A stretch of DNA of 28,387 nt, taken from positions 1 to 28,387 of the forward strand of contig JAYPOZ010000057.1 in NCBI GenBank assembly GCA_038131165.1. Direction: 5' to 3'. Source of the DNA: UBA6544 sp038131165. GTDB lineage: Bacteria > Pseudomonadota > Alphaproteobacteria > UBA8366. Both the position numbers and the translations under genes were made by a program. A model generated the notes under the pieces. It saw only the letters and a list, made by a program, of their open reading frames with translations. It was not told the origin of the DNA and did not search any database. Positions 14,550 to 25,355 of this stretch are shown here, piece by piece (positions within the stretch are counted from its first letter, which is position 1; each line of letters opens with the position of its first letter).

Positions 14550-15440
14550 ATGGCCTCCGTGAAAGCAACTTCGACCTCAAAAACCGACTTCCAGTCGCTG
14601 ATCCTGGCGCTTCATGCGTTCTGGGCCGACAAGGGGTGTGTAATTCTGCAACCCTACGACATGGAAGTGGGGGCGGGCACTTTTCATCCAGCGACGACCT
14701 TGCGCGCATTGGGACCGGGGCCTTGGAAGGCGGCCTATGTTCAGCCCTCCCGGCGTCCCACGGATGGTCGCTATGGCGAGAATCCGAATCGCTTGCAGCA
14801 TTACTACCAGTATCAGGTGCTGCTGAAACCGTCGCCGGAGAACAGCCAGGAACTCTATCTCGATAGTTTGCGGGCGCTCGGCATCGATCCCATGGCGCAC
14901 GATATCCGCTTTGTCGAGGACGACTGGGAAAGCCCGACCCTCGGCGCCTGGGGCCTCGGTTGGGAAGTCTGGTGCGACGGCATGGAAGTCACCCAGTACA
15001 CGTATTTCCAGCAGGTCGGCGGGTTCGACTGCAATCCGGTCTCCGTCGAGCTGACGTATGGCCTTGAACGGCTCGCGATGTACGTGCAGGGCGTCGAGAA
15101 TGTCTACGATCTTCAGTTTAACGACGATGGCGTCACCTATGGCGATGTCTTCCATCAGGCGGAGGTCGAGTATTCGAAGCACAATTTCGAAGTCGCCGAT
15201 GTCGAGATGCTGCGCCGGCACTTCGACGATGCCGAAAAGGAATGCGCCTCCCTGCTGGCGGCGGGCCTGGCCTTGCCGGCCTACGACCAATGCCTGAAGG
15301 CGAGCCATCGCTTCAACCTGCTCGACGCGCGCGGCGCCATCAGCGTGACCGAACGCCAGGCTTATATCCTGCGGGTCCGCGACCTCGCCAAGGGGGCTGC
15401 CGCCGCCTGGCTGAAGAGCCAGGGCGTGGAGGTCGAGTGA
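14550..15440 (+). CDS. glyQ: Glycine--tRNA ligase alpha subunit
   Basis: Alpha subunit (296 residues) of the tetrameric bacterial glycyl-tRNA synthetase. It holds the class II catalytic core that activates glycine. Clear family blocks are FQSLILALHAFWADKGCVI near the start, QPYDMEVGAGTFHPAT, QPSRRPTDGRYGENPNR, HYYQYQV and GWEVWCDGMEVTQYTYFQ. An in-frame GTG two codons upstream (14544) is possible, but MASVKATST is the simpler start; neither has a strong ribosome site. Its TGA stop overlaps the glyS ATG at 15440, so the two subunits are translationally coupled, matching their one-to-one assembly. No T-box or glycine riboswitch structure is visible in the 88 bases upstream. Confidence 0.97.
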   Translation: MASVKATSTSKTDFQSLILALHAFWADKGCVILQPYDMEVGAGTFHPATTLRALGPGPWKAAYVQPSRRPTDGRYGENPNRLQHYYQYQVLLKPSPENSQELYLDSLRALGIDPMAHDIRFVEDDWESPTLGAWGLGWEVWCDGMEVTQYTYFQQVGGFDCNPVSVELTYGLERLAMYVQGVENVYDLQFNDDGVTYGDVFHQAEVEYSKHNFEVADVEMLRRHFDDAEKECASLLAAGLALPAYDQCLKASHRFNLLDARGAISVTERQAYILRVRDLAKGAAAAWLKSQGVEVE

Positions 15441-17512
15441 TGCCTGAACTCCTGATCGAATTGTTTTCGGAGGAAATTCCGGCGCGCATGCAGAAACGGG
15501 CGGCGGACGATCTGAAACGGCTGGTCACCGAGGGGCTGAAGGGCGCCGGGCTTGAATTTGCCTTCGCCGAGGCCCATGCGACGCCGCGCCGTCTGGCCCT
15601 TGTCGTCGATGGTCTGCCGGAAAAACAGCCCGATGTCCGGGAGGAACGCCGCGGCCCGCGCGCCGATGCGCCAGAGAAGGCGATGGCCGGGTTCAAAGGC
15701 TCCCTGCCCGAAGGCACGGAGATCGAGGAACGCGAGACGGACAAAGGCACGTTTCTCTATGCGGTGGTGGAGAAAAAAGGAACCGATACCGCCGCCGTGC
15801 TGGCCGGCCTCGTCGCCGATACCATCCGGAAACTGCCCTGGCAGAAATCGATGCGCTGGGGCGAGGGCGATTTGCGGTATGTCCGCCCGCTGCAGTCCGT
15901 ATTGTGCGTATTCAACGGCAGCCCTGTTGATGCGCGCATCGAGCTCGGCAATGGCCGCGAGCTGGCTTTCGGCAATCAGGTCTCGGGACACCGTTTCATG
16001 GCGTCCGGCCGGTTCGATGTTGCGTCCTTCGACGCCTACAAATCCGGCTTGCTGGACCATAAGGTCATGCTCGACGCTTCGGAACGGCGGAAGAAGATCG
16101 AGCGCGATCTGAGCGCGCTCGCGGACGGGTCGAACGTCTCCGTGCGGGACGACCCGGGTTTGCTGGACGAGGTGGCGGGCCTCGTCGAATGGCCGGTGGT
16201 GTATTTGGGTGCCATCGACGACGCGTTCATGGAAGTGCCGGACGAAGTGCTGATCACGTCGATGCGCTCGCATCAAAAATATTTCTCCTTGCTGAACGCC
16301 GACGGATCTCTCGCACCCCGTTTCGGGGTTGTTGCGAACATCGAAGCCGACGATGGCGGTAAGGGCATAATTGCCGGGAACGAACGGGTTCTTCGGGCGC
16401 GGCTTGCGGACGCCAAATTTTTTTGGGATCAGGACCGTAAGGAATCGCTTGCCAGCAAGGCGCCATCCCTGAAGGGCATGGTATTCCATGCCAAGCTTGG
16501 CTCGCTGGACGAGAAGGTCGACCGCGTGCAGGCACTGGCCGCCGAGATCGCTTTGCATGTGCCGGGCGCCGACCGCGATCAGGTCCGCTCGGCGGCAAGG
16601 CTCGCCAAGGCCGATCTGGTCACTGGCATGGTGGGCGAATTTCCGGAATTGCAGGGCGTCATGGGGCGCTATTATGCCCGCCACGACGGCGAAGCGGAGG
16701 CGGTTGCCGAAGCCATCGCCGATCATTATTCGCCGCAAGGCCCGAACGACCGCTGCCCCTCCGCGCCGGTCTCCGTCTGTGTGGCGTTGGCCGACAAGAT
16801 CGATACGTTGGTCGGGTTCTGGGCCATCGCCGAGAAGCCGACAGGATCGCGCGATCCCTACGCGCTGCGCCGCGCCGCTTTGGGCGTCATCCGCTTGATT
16901 GTGGAAAACGAGTTGCGATTGCACCTTCTGTCGATTTTCGATCATGCGGTCCGTCTGTATGGAGATGCCGGCAAAGAGTTCGACGGGCCGGAGCTTCTCG
17001 ATTTTTTTGCCGACCGGTTGAAGGTTCATCTGCGCGAGAGAGGTGTCAGACACGATCTCGTCACTGCGGTATTTGAGCTGGCCGATGAAGACGATTTGAT
17101 GCGCTTGCTCGCTCGGGTCGATGCGCTTTCCGATTTTATCGCGAGCGATGACGGTGCCAATCTGCTGACCGCCTATAAACGGGCGGCGAACATCCTCGCC
17201 ATCGAGGAGAAGAAAGACTCGGCCAGCTACGCCGGGCAGGCCGATCGGGCGATCTTCGCGGAAGATGCGGAAGTCGCGCTCGCAACGGCGTTGGAGACGG
17301 GCCTGTCGCGGGCGGAGATGGCAGTCGGCGCCGAAGATTTTGCCGAAGCGATGCGTGCCTTGGCGACATTGCGCCGACCGGTGGATGCCTTCTTCGATAC
17401 TGTTACCGTTAATTCCGATGACGCGGCGTTGCGCGTCAATCGATTGAAACTGCTATCGGAAATCCGTGCGACCATGAACCGGGTCGCAGACTTCAGCCAG
17501 ATCGAAGGATAG
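15440..17512 (+). CDS. glyS: Glycine--tRNA ligase beta subunit
   Basis: Beta subunit of 690 residues, the usual family length. It binds and positions tRNA-Gly for the alpha subunit. It opens with the family signature PELLIELFSEEIPARM and contains ATPRRLALVV, the RGPRADAP block, LPWQKSMRWG near 130-140, the SMRSHQKYF segment, FFWDQDRKE, and a C-terminal DALR-like anticodon-binding region ending in LLSEIRATMNRVADFSQIEG. The start is fixed by the ATG overlapping the glyQ stop (TGATG). A longer open frame beginning at 15242 lies inside glyQ and is spurious there. The gene ends eight bases before ppdK, so glyQ, glyS and ppdK form a single run, a combination typical of Rhodospirillales-type genomes. 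Confidence 0.97.
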   Translation: MPELLIELFSEEIPARMQKRAADDLKRLVTEGLKGAGLEFAFAEAHATPRRLALVVDGLPEKQPDVREERRGPRADAPEKAMAGFKGSLPEGTEIEERETDKGTFLYAVVEKKGTDTAAVLAGLVADTIRKLPWQKSMRWGEGDLRYVRPLQSVLCVFNGSPVDARIELGNGRELAFGNQVSGHRFMASGRFDVASFDAYKSGLLDHKVMLDASERRKKIERDLSALADGSNVSVRDDPGLLDEVAGLVEWPVVYLGAIDDAFMEVPDEVLITSMRSHQKYFSLLNADGSLAPRFGVVANIEADDGGKGIIAGNERVLRARLADAKFFWDQDRKESLASKAPSLKGMVFHAKLGSLDEKVDRVQALAAEIALHVPGADRDQVRSAARLAKADLVTGMVGEFPELQGVMGRYYARHDGEAEAVAEAIADHYSPQGPNDRCPSAPVSVCVALADKIDTLVGFWAIAEKPTGSRDPYALRRAALGVIRLIVENELRLHLLSIFDHAVRLYGDAGKEFDGPELLDFFADRLKVHLRERGVRHDLVTAVFELADEDDLMRLLARVDALSDFIASDDGANLLTAYKRAANILAIEEKKDSASYAGQADRAIFAEDAEVALATALETGLSRAEMAVGAEDFAEAMRALATLRRPVDAFFDTVTVNSDDAALRVNRLKLLSEIRATMNRVADFSQIEG

Positions 17513-17519
17513 ATCGCAG

Positions 17520-20183
<2,664 letters not shown>

Positions 20184-20289
20184 AGGGCCTTGCCCGTACT
20201 TCTTTCGATTTTAAGCTGTATGTCGAACCGCTTCTATTGGGAAGAAATCGACTGAAGGGGCGGGTTATGTGCGAATGGACAGTGCCGGT

Positions 20290-20311
20290 TCCAAATAAGA
20301 GCTAGTTTGGA
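20290..20311. promoter_or_regulatory. Inverted repeat upstream of the first receiver gene
   Basis: TCCAAA and TTTGGA form a perfect six-base inverted repeat with a ten-base spacer, about 37 bases before the start codon at 20348. The spacing suits a dimeric regulator or a small hairpin. In the 164-base gap after ppdK I otherwise see only a weak GGGC-CTT-GCCC hairpin at 20185-20195 and no gene. Confidence 0.25.
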
Positions 20312-20347
20312 CTGTCTTGGCTTGGAGCTGCGAAAGGAGGGGACACG

Positions 20348-21298
20348 ATGTGTTCGGCCGAAGCATTTGCAGATGCTGACATTGTGTTCGCCGATGGCGA
20401 AAGGTCCGTGCGCCAGGGCCTTCGCCAAATTCTGATCGATCAAGGCTACAGGAGCCTACGGGACTACGGGACCCTTGAGATCGTCGAAGAAGAGGTCGAG
20501 CGGACGGTTCCCGATCTCATCGTCATGGACGCGTTGATGGATGGTGGCGAGGCGACGGCGCTGACGCACCGCATTCGTGCGGGTGAACTCGGGATCAATC
20601 CGTTTGTCGGCATCATTATTACCGTTTGGCAGCCGAGCGAAGCCGTCATCCGCAGAGTCGTGAATTGCGGAACGGACGACATTATCGTGAAGCCCTTGTC
20701 GCCAAAGAAGTTGATGGAGCGCATCAACGTCGTTGCGTACAAACGAAAACCCTTTGTTGTTACGAGCGACTATATTGGACCCGACCGGCGCCCTAAATCC
20801 GCCGAAGAGCGGCCGGGGCAGAAGATTCCCTCGATCGAGGTGCCGAACACGTTGGGCGCGAAAGCGCGGGGACGGCCCCTCTCGATGGAGGCGCTCCGCG
20901 AGATGATCGGCGAGGCCATGTTCGAAATCAACGAGCAACGCTTGAAACGCCATTCCTTTCAGATTGCATTTTTGGTCGGCGAAATACTGCCGGCGTTCCA
21001 AAACAACAATCTCGACGATGTTGCGAAGAAATCGATTGTCCGGCTGTCCGAGATTGCCAACGAAATCGGATTTCGGTTGCAGAACTCCAACTTCGAGCAT
21101 GTCGCCAATCTTTGTCATAATCTGATCAAGGTAACAGCATCGATCCGGAAAGATTTAAGGAACCCGAATCGGAAAGATCTCGATCTTCTTAAACCCTTGT
21201 CCGATGCCATCTTGATTAGTTTTAATCCGGACCGCAACGCAGCCGCAATGGCGGGCGAAATCAACGTCATGCTCGATAAGTTCGGCACGAAACGCTGA
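20348..21298 (+). CDS. Receiver-domain protein with unrecognised C-terminal domain
   Basis: Protein of 316 residues. Residues 10-128 are a CheY-like receiver with Asp61 as phosphoacceptor (LIVMDALMDGG), Thr92 as switch residue and Lys115 in IIVKPLSPKKL. The acidic pocket is unusual: Asp16 is kept, but the second, Mg-binding acid is Gly17. A linker with PFVVTSDYIGPDRR and IEVPNTLGAKA leads to a helical C-terminal region (about 175-316) with FEINEQRLKRHSFQIAFLVG and NFEHVANLC. This is not a helix-turn-helix, GGDEF, EAL or kinase domain that I can recognise. A strong AAGGAGG site precedes the ATG. A paralogue with the same architecture follows directly. No histidine kinase lies in the window, so it is an orphan regulator. 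Confidence 0.9.
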   Translation: MCSAEAFADADIVFADGERSVRQGLRQILIDQGYRSLRDYGTLEIVEEEVERTVPDLIVMDALMDGGEATALTHRIRAGELGINPFVGIIITVWQPSEAVIRRVVNCGTDDIIVKPLSPKKLMERINVVAYKRKPFVVTSDYIGPDRRPKSAEERPGQKIPSIEVPNTLGAKARGRPLSMEALREMIGEAMFEINEQRLKRHSFQIAFLVGEILPAFQNNNLDDVAKKSIVRLSEIANEIGFRLQNSNFEHVANLCHNLIKVTASIRKDLRNPNRKDLDLLKPLSDAILISFNPDRNAAAMAGEINVMLDKFGTKR

Positions 21299-21349
21299 CG
21301 TTGAATGGAGAGTGATGTAATTTTCTATTATCCCCGCTTAGAATTATTG

Positions 21350-21397
21350 GTGCGCGACACAATTTCTGTGGGTATAAGAATAGTGTGCGGGACATAA
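21350..21397. repeat. Two 13-base direct repeats upstream of the second receiver gene
   Basis: GTGCGCGACACAA (21350-21362) and GTGCGGGACATAA (21385-21397) agree at 11 of 13 positions and start 35 bases apart in the 132-base AT-richer gap between the tandem receiver genes. They could be binding sites for a regulator acting on the second copy. I did not find the motif upstream of the first copy. Confidence 0.35.
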
Positions 21398-21430
21398 AAT
21401 CTTTATGAATAATAGTCGTCTGGGCGTGAA

Positions 21431-22408
21431 ATGAGTTGGGAAGACGTAGATATTCTGTTGGTGGACGCTGAAGTCCAGCTGCGTCAGGGTTTGCGTAATA
21501 TCCTCATGCAGGAGGGATATCGCGGCGTGAGAGACGTCTCCACCGTCGGCGGTGCGCGAGATAGCATCCGTAAGGCGCCGCCGGATTTGCTGGTCGTGGA
21601 CAGCCGGATGCCCGATGGCGATTCAATCGCCATGATTGAAGATATCCGATTCAAGCGGTTGGGTTCGAATCCGTTCATCACCATCATTGTGATGGTCTAG
21701 AGTCCGAACCGCGAGATGGTCGACCGCATCACCAAATGCGGCGTCGACGATTTGCTGGTGAAACCGATCGCGCCTTCGAAGTTGATGGAGCGCATTAATT
21801 TCCTGGCCGGAAACCGTCAGCCTTTTGTCGTGACGAGCGAGTATATCGGCCCCGACCGGCGCGGCGGGCGGAAGGCGAAAGAGGGAGAAGAAAAGGATCC
21901 GGCGGATGATGTGCCGCGGATCGAAGTGCCGAACACCCTGGGCGCTAAGGCCGCTGGAGAAACAGTCGATTTCGTCGAGCTCCAAGAGATGGTGGCCAAT
22001 GCGATGTACGAAATTAACGACCAGCGCTTGAAGCGCCATTCGTATCGGATCGCGGCGATAGTCAACAAGATCGTTCCGGCTTATCAGAAAAAACTCGTAA
22101 CCCCGGCAATTCAAAAAGAAGTCGTCCATCTCTCTGCCATTTCGAAGGAAATTTCAGAGCGTCTGGCGGACTCCGATTTCGAGCATGTGACCGATTTGTG
22201 CGAAACCCTCGACTCTGTGACCTCATCGATCCGCCGGGACCCGAAGAATCCCGATCCACGCGATATCGATCTGCTCAAGGCGATTTCGGACGCGATTGTT
22301 GTGAGTTTCAACCCCGAGAAGGCGTCTGCGGAGTTTGCCACGGAAGTCACGCAGATGGTGCGCGATAAGTACCGCAAGCGCCAGGAAGAAGAAGGGGCCG
22401 CCGGTTAA
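21431..22408 (+). pseudogene. Second receiver-domain paralogue, interrupted by one amber codon
   Basis: A 326-codon frame paralogous to the protein at 20348-21298, split only by TAG at 21698-21700. Before it lie the receiver's first 89 residues, with Asp12, Ala13 where the Mg-binding acid is expected, and phosphoacceptor Asp57 in VVDSRMPDGD. After it, in the same frame, come KCGVDDLLVKP with the receiver Lys, PFVVTSEYIGPDRR, IEVPNTLGAKA and the full helical C-terminal region. In the first copy the aligned codon is TGG in ITVWQP, so one G-to-A change explains the stop. The rest is intact and still similar, suggesting a recent lesion, a sequencing error or read-through. An ATG at 21716 could restart translation of the C-terminal part but has no convincing ribosome site. 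The start at 21431 also has only a weak one. Confidence 0.85.
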
Positions 22409-22409
22409 G

Positions 22410-22424
22410 CCGCCGTCACGGCGG
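22410..22424. terminator. Short GC hairpin after the second receiver gene
   Basis: CCGCCG and CGGCGG pair perfectly around a TCA loop two bases after the stop at 22408, in the 143-base gap before the convergent asnB gene. There is no T-run, so termination is only possible, not shown. I see no gene in the rest of this gap. Confidence 0.3.
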
Positions 22425-22551
22425 GCAATCCATGAACTCGATGCGTAACCCGCGCCGGGTCCGTGTGGCCGCCCGTTCCGGATGAACGTCCGTGCCTATC
22501 CAAAGTCCCGGCAATGTTGGCCGGGCTGCGGCTCTTAAGCATATTCTTTCG

Positions 22552-24330
22552 TTATCGGCTCGTGCTTTGCGATAGGACGGCAAAGACATCGCCGTCGTTC
22601 GGCTCGTTCTCGATATGGCAGCGATGCCACAGAGCATAGAACAACAGTATCCACGCGGCATTTCCGGCACGTTTCTTGGTACTGCAGAATATACGCTTCA
22701 CGCGCTCCGGATGGCAGAGCTCCGCAATGGCCGGCTGTGCGGCGACCAGCGGTCCAAGGGTATCGCCGCGCCGCTGGATCCATTCCCCCACCGGAACGGT
22801 AAATCCGCGCTTTCGTTCAAACGGCCGGGCAGCCGGCAAGACCTGTTCGAGCCATTGCCGAAGCAGCCATTTCCCCAGGCCTTTCTTAATTTTCATGTCG
22901 TCGGGCAGATTGAAGGCGATTTTGGCGACTTCTCGGTCGAGAAACGGCGTGCGGCCTTCCAATCCATGCGCCATCAGACAGCGGTCTAGTTTCGTCAGTA
23001 GATCGTTGGGCAGCCAATCGGCGCAATCCGTTGCCTGGGCGATCTGCAATCGACTGCGGTGGGGGAGCGTCGCCGTTGTCTGCGCGCTGTCGATGCCGTC
23101 TCGCCAGCCTTGCGGTTCATTGCGCAAGACGCCCAGCCCGTCAAAGATGCCGCGAGCCCGCATGGTCCGTCCGCCCTGCCACCAGGGACGCAGCTGACTG
23201 CGATAGCGGCCATAGCCGGCAAAGAGTTCATCGCCGCCTTCACCGCACAGGATGACCTTCAACTCGTGCGCGGCTTCCCGCGCGAGCTTCCAGGTCGGCA
23301 AGACGGCATAATCGGCGGTCGGGTCATCCATACAGGAAGCCACTTCCGGCAAGTGTGTCCAGAAATCGGCTTCGTCGAACTCGATCTCGTGATGCTCTGC
23401 ACCGACGGCCTTGGCCACCGCTTTCGCATGATCCCGTTCGTCGTGGACCGCCGTCTTCGAGAAGCCAATCGTAAACGCGTGTACCGGGTTGGCGTTCAAG
23501 CGCGCCATCAGGGCGAGAATCGCGGAGGAGTCGATGCCGCCCGAGAGAAACATCCCGTAGGGAACGTCCGAGCGCTGATGGAGCCGCACGGAGGTCTCGA
23601 GCGTCCGGTCCAATTGCAGCAGGGCGTCGGAGACGGACAGATTCGGGAGGGGATCCGGTCTCTCTGTGGGCAACATTTCGATCCGATGCCGCTCCACGAC
23701 CCGACCGGCGCGGATCACCAGAGTTTCGCCAGGCAGGACACGCTGAATGTTGCGGAAGATCGTCTCGCGGCCGCAGTTGAATTGCAGCTGCAGCAGCTCG
23801 TCGCGGCGCCGCGGATCCTCCGCGCGCGGCGCAACCCCCGCTGCCAGAAGTGCCTGCGGTTCGGATGCGAAGGCTAGAAATTCATTCGTCTCGCAATAGT
23901 ACAGCGGTTTGATGCCGAAGGGGTCGCGGCTGAGAATCAGGCAATCCTGCGCCATGTCGTGAATGGCCAGCGCGTACATGCCGCGAAGGGCGTCGGCGAA
24001 ACGGACGCCATTCTTTCGATACAGATGCAACGGCGGTTCGCAATCGGACTCGCTCGAAAACGATATGTCCGTAAGCGTCTGCTTCAACTCGATGTAATTG
24101 TAAATCTCTCCATTGGCGACAATGACCGCGCCGCCGGGTTCGTGGATCGGCTGATCGCCGGTCTCGAGGTCGATGATTGCCAGGCGGACCTGGGCGAGCC
24201 CGACGCTGCGCGCGATATGCAAGCCGTCTCCGTCCGGACCGCGATGCGCGATTGCACCGATCATGCGGTCGAGGAGGGCGCGGTCGGGCGCCGAACCGTC
24301 ACGCATCATAAGGCCTGCGATTCCGCACAT
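22552..24330 (-). CDS. asnB: Asparagine synthase (glutamine-hydrolysing) of a glycan operon
   Basis: Two-domain amidotransferase of 592 residues. The N-terminal glutaminase domain begins MCGIAGL, so Cys2 becomes the nucleophile after Met removal. It carries HRGPDGDG, RLAIIDLETGDQP and NGEIYNY (74-79). The synthetase domain has the ATP pyrophosphatase loop SGGIDSS (263-269), CGEGGDELFAGY and GLEGRTPFLD. All catalytic parts are present. It is the last gene of a minus-strand set of three glycosyltransferases, and its ATG overlaps the GT4 stop by one base (TAATG). AsnB-type enzymes in polysaccharide loci often amidate uronic acids or other sugar acids rather than make free asparagine, so that is a reasonable alternative here. 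A housekeeping asparagine synthase role is not excluded. Confidence 0.93.
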   Translation of the reverse strand: MCGIAGLMMRDGSAPDRALLDRMIGAIAHRGPDGDGLHIARSVGLAQVRLAIIDLETGDQPIHEPGGAVIVANGEIYNYIELKQTLTDISFSSESDCEPPLHLYRKNGVRFADALRGMYALAIHDMAQDCLILSRDPFGIKPLYYCETNEFLAFASEPQALLAAGVAPRAEDPRRRDELLQLQFNCGRETIFRNIQRVLPGETLVIRAGRVVERHRIEMLPTERPDPLPNLSVSDALLQLDRTLETSVRLHQRSDVPYGMFLSGGIDSSAILALMARLNANPVHAFTIGFSKTAVHDERDHAKAVAKAVGAEHHEIEFDEADFWTHLPEVASCMDDPTADYAVLPTWKLAREAAHELKVILCGEGGDELFAGYGRYRSQLRPWWQGGRTMRARGIFDGLGVLRNEPQGWRDGIDSAQTTATLPHRSRLQIAQATDCADWLPNDLLTKLDRCLMAHGLEGRTPFLDREVAKIAFNLPDDMKIKKGLGKWLLRQWLEQVLPAARPFERKRGFTVPVGEWIQRRGDTLGPLVAAQPAIAELCHPERVKRIFCSTKKRAGNAAWILLFYALWHRCHIENEPNDGDVFAVLSQSTSR

Positions 24331-25355
24331 TATGACGTTACTTTCTCGAAGAAAGCCTGGTATTGGCGCACGACTTTATCCTGTGTAAAGGCGCCTTCGT
24401 AGGCGGTCAGGCCACGTGCTGCAAGCTGGCGGGAGAGATCGACGTTGGCCGCGAGTTCGGTGATTGCTGCGGCCAGGGCGTCGGCGTCGTCGACCGGGAC
24501 GAGAAGGCCGTTCTCACGGTCGACGATCAGCTTTCTCGGTCCGTCGGAGGCGGCGGCGACGACGGGAAGACCATGCGCCCAACCTTCGATCACGACATTC
24601 CCGAGCGGCTCGTGCCGCGAAGGGCAGACCAATATGTCGGCCGCTGCGAGCAACGCTGCCGTGTCGTCCTGCCATCCCAGGAAGCGCACGCGTTCGCGAA
24701 GCCCATGCCGTTCGGCCGCGGAGCGAAGCGAGGGCATGAGCGGGCCGTCGCCGGCAATCCATAGATAGGTGTTCGGGATATCGCTAAGCGCTTCGATCAA
24801 CACGTCGAACGCCTTGTTCCGGTGGAGCCTTCCGAGCGCAAGCAACAGGGTGGCGTCCGCCGGCGTGTCCAGCACGGCACGGTCACGGGGAGGAGCCCTG
24901 GTCCCGTCGACGAAATTGGGGATGTACCAGGCGCGCTCGGCCGGCCAGCCTTCTTTCACCAAATAGTCGCGGATGGCCTCCGTATTGCCGATCAAATGGT
25001 CGCAGTGGCGATAATTCTTCAGTGGGTAATAGCCCCCCAGCCGCGCTGCGAGTACGTGGTTGCCCGCCGGAGCGTATTTGGCCGCACGGCTCATCCATGC
25101 GAGGACGATCTCGGGGGCGAATTCGCGGATCTGACGTTGCAGGACGCGCCGGGTGGTGAAATCGAGGAGGCCTCCGAAGCGGGCGCTTCGGACGTCGACG
25201 CCGGCGTCGCGGAGTATTGCTTGCCGGCTGGCGTGGTGTCGAATGACGGCTCGTTGCTCCGTCCCGGCAAGGGAAAGCGCCGGGACCAGCCGCATGAAAA
25301 ACTCCTCGGCGCCGCCGACCTCGGCGCCCGCCATGACTTGCAGGGCCCTGGTCAC
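24330..25355 (-). CDS. Glycosyltransferase family 4
   Basis: GT-B fold transferase of about 341 residues acting at the cytoplasmic membrane face. The N-terminal half opens with ALQVMAGAEVGGAEEFFMRL, a typical acceptor-side glycine-rich loop. The C-terminal half has LLLALGRLHRNKAFDVLIEAL, then IAGDGP. The EX7E block follows in EPLGNVVIEGWAHGLPVVA, whose two Glu contact the nucleotide sugar. The open frame reaches 25466, but the correct start is the GTG at 25355. GGAGG lies four bases upstream, and GTGA overlaps the stop of the preceding GT2 gene by four bases. The gene is thus coupled to GT2 upstream and to asnB downstream. It probably adds a sugar to lipopolysaccharide core or a similar glycan; donor and acceptor are unknown. 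Confidence 0.92.
   Translation of the reverse strand: MTRALQVMAGAEVGGAEEFFMRLVPALSLAGTEQRAVIRHHASRQAILRDAGVDVRSARFGGLLDFTTRRVLQRQIREFAPEIVLAWMSRAAKYAPAGNHVLAARLGGYYPLKNYRHCDHLIGNTEAIRDYLVKEGWPAERAWYIPNFVDGTRAPPRDRAVLDTPADATLLLALGRLHRNKAFDVLIEALSDIPNTYLWIAGDGPLMPSLRSAAERHGLRERVRFLGWQDDTAALLAAADILVCPSRHEPLGNVVIEGWAHGLPVVAAASDGPRKLIVDRENGLLVPVDDADALAAAITELAANVDLSRQLAARGLTAYEGAFTQDKVVRQYQAFFEKVTS

Noticed and set aside
15362..17053. 563-codon open frame on the minus strand
   Set aside because: Antisense to glyS, whose family blocks are complete. No motif is recognisable in the antisense product.
21716..22408. Independent gene for the C-terminal half of the second receiver protein
   Set aside because: The ATG at 21716 lies inside the receiver fold, without a ribosome site, and the frame joins the upstream part exactly. 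A single interrupted gene is simpler.
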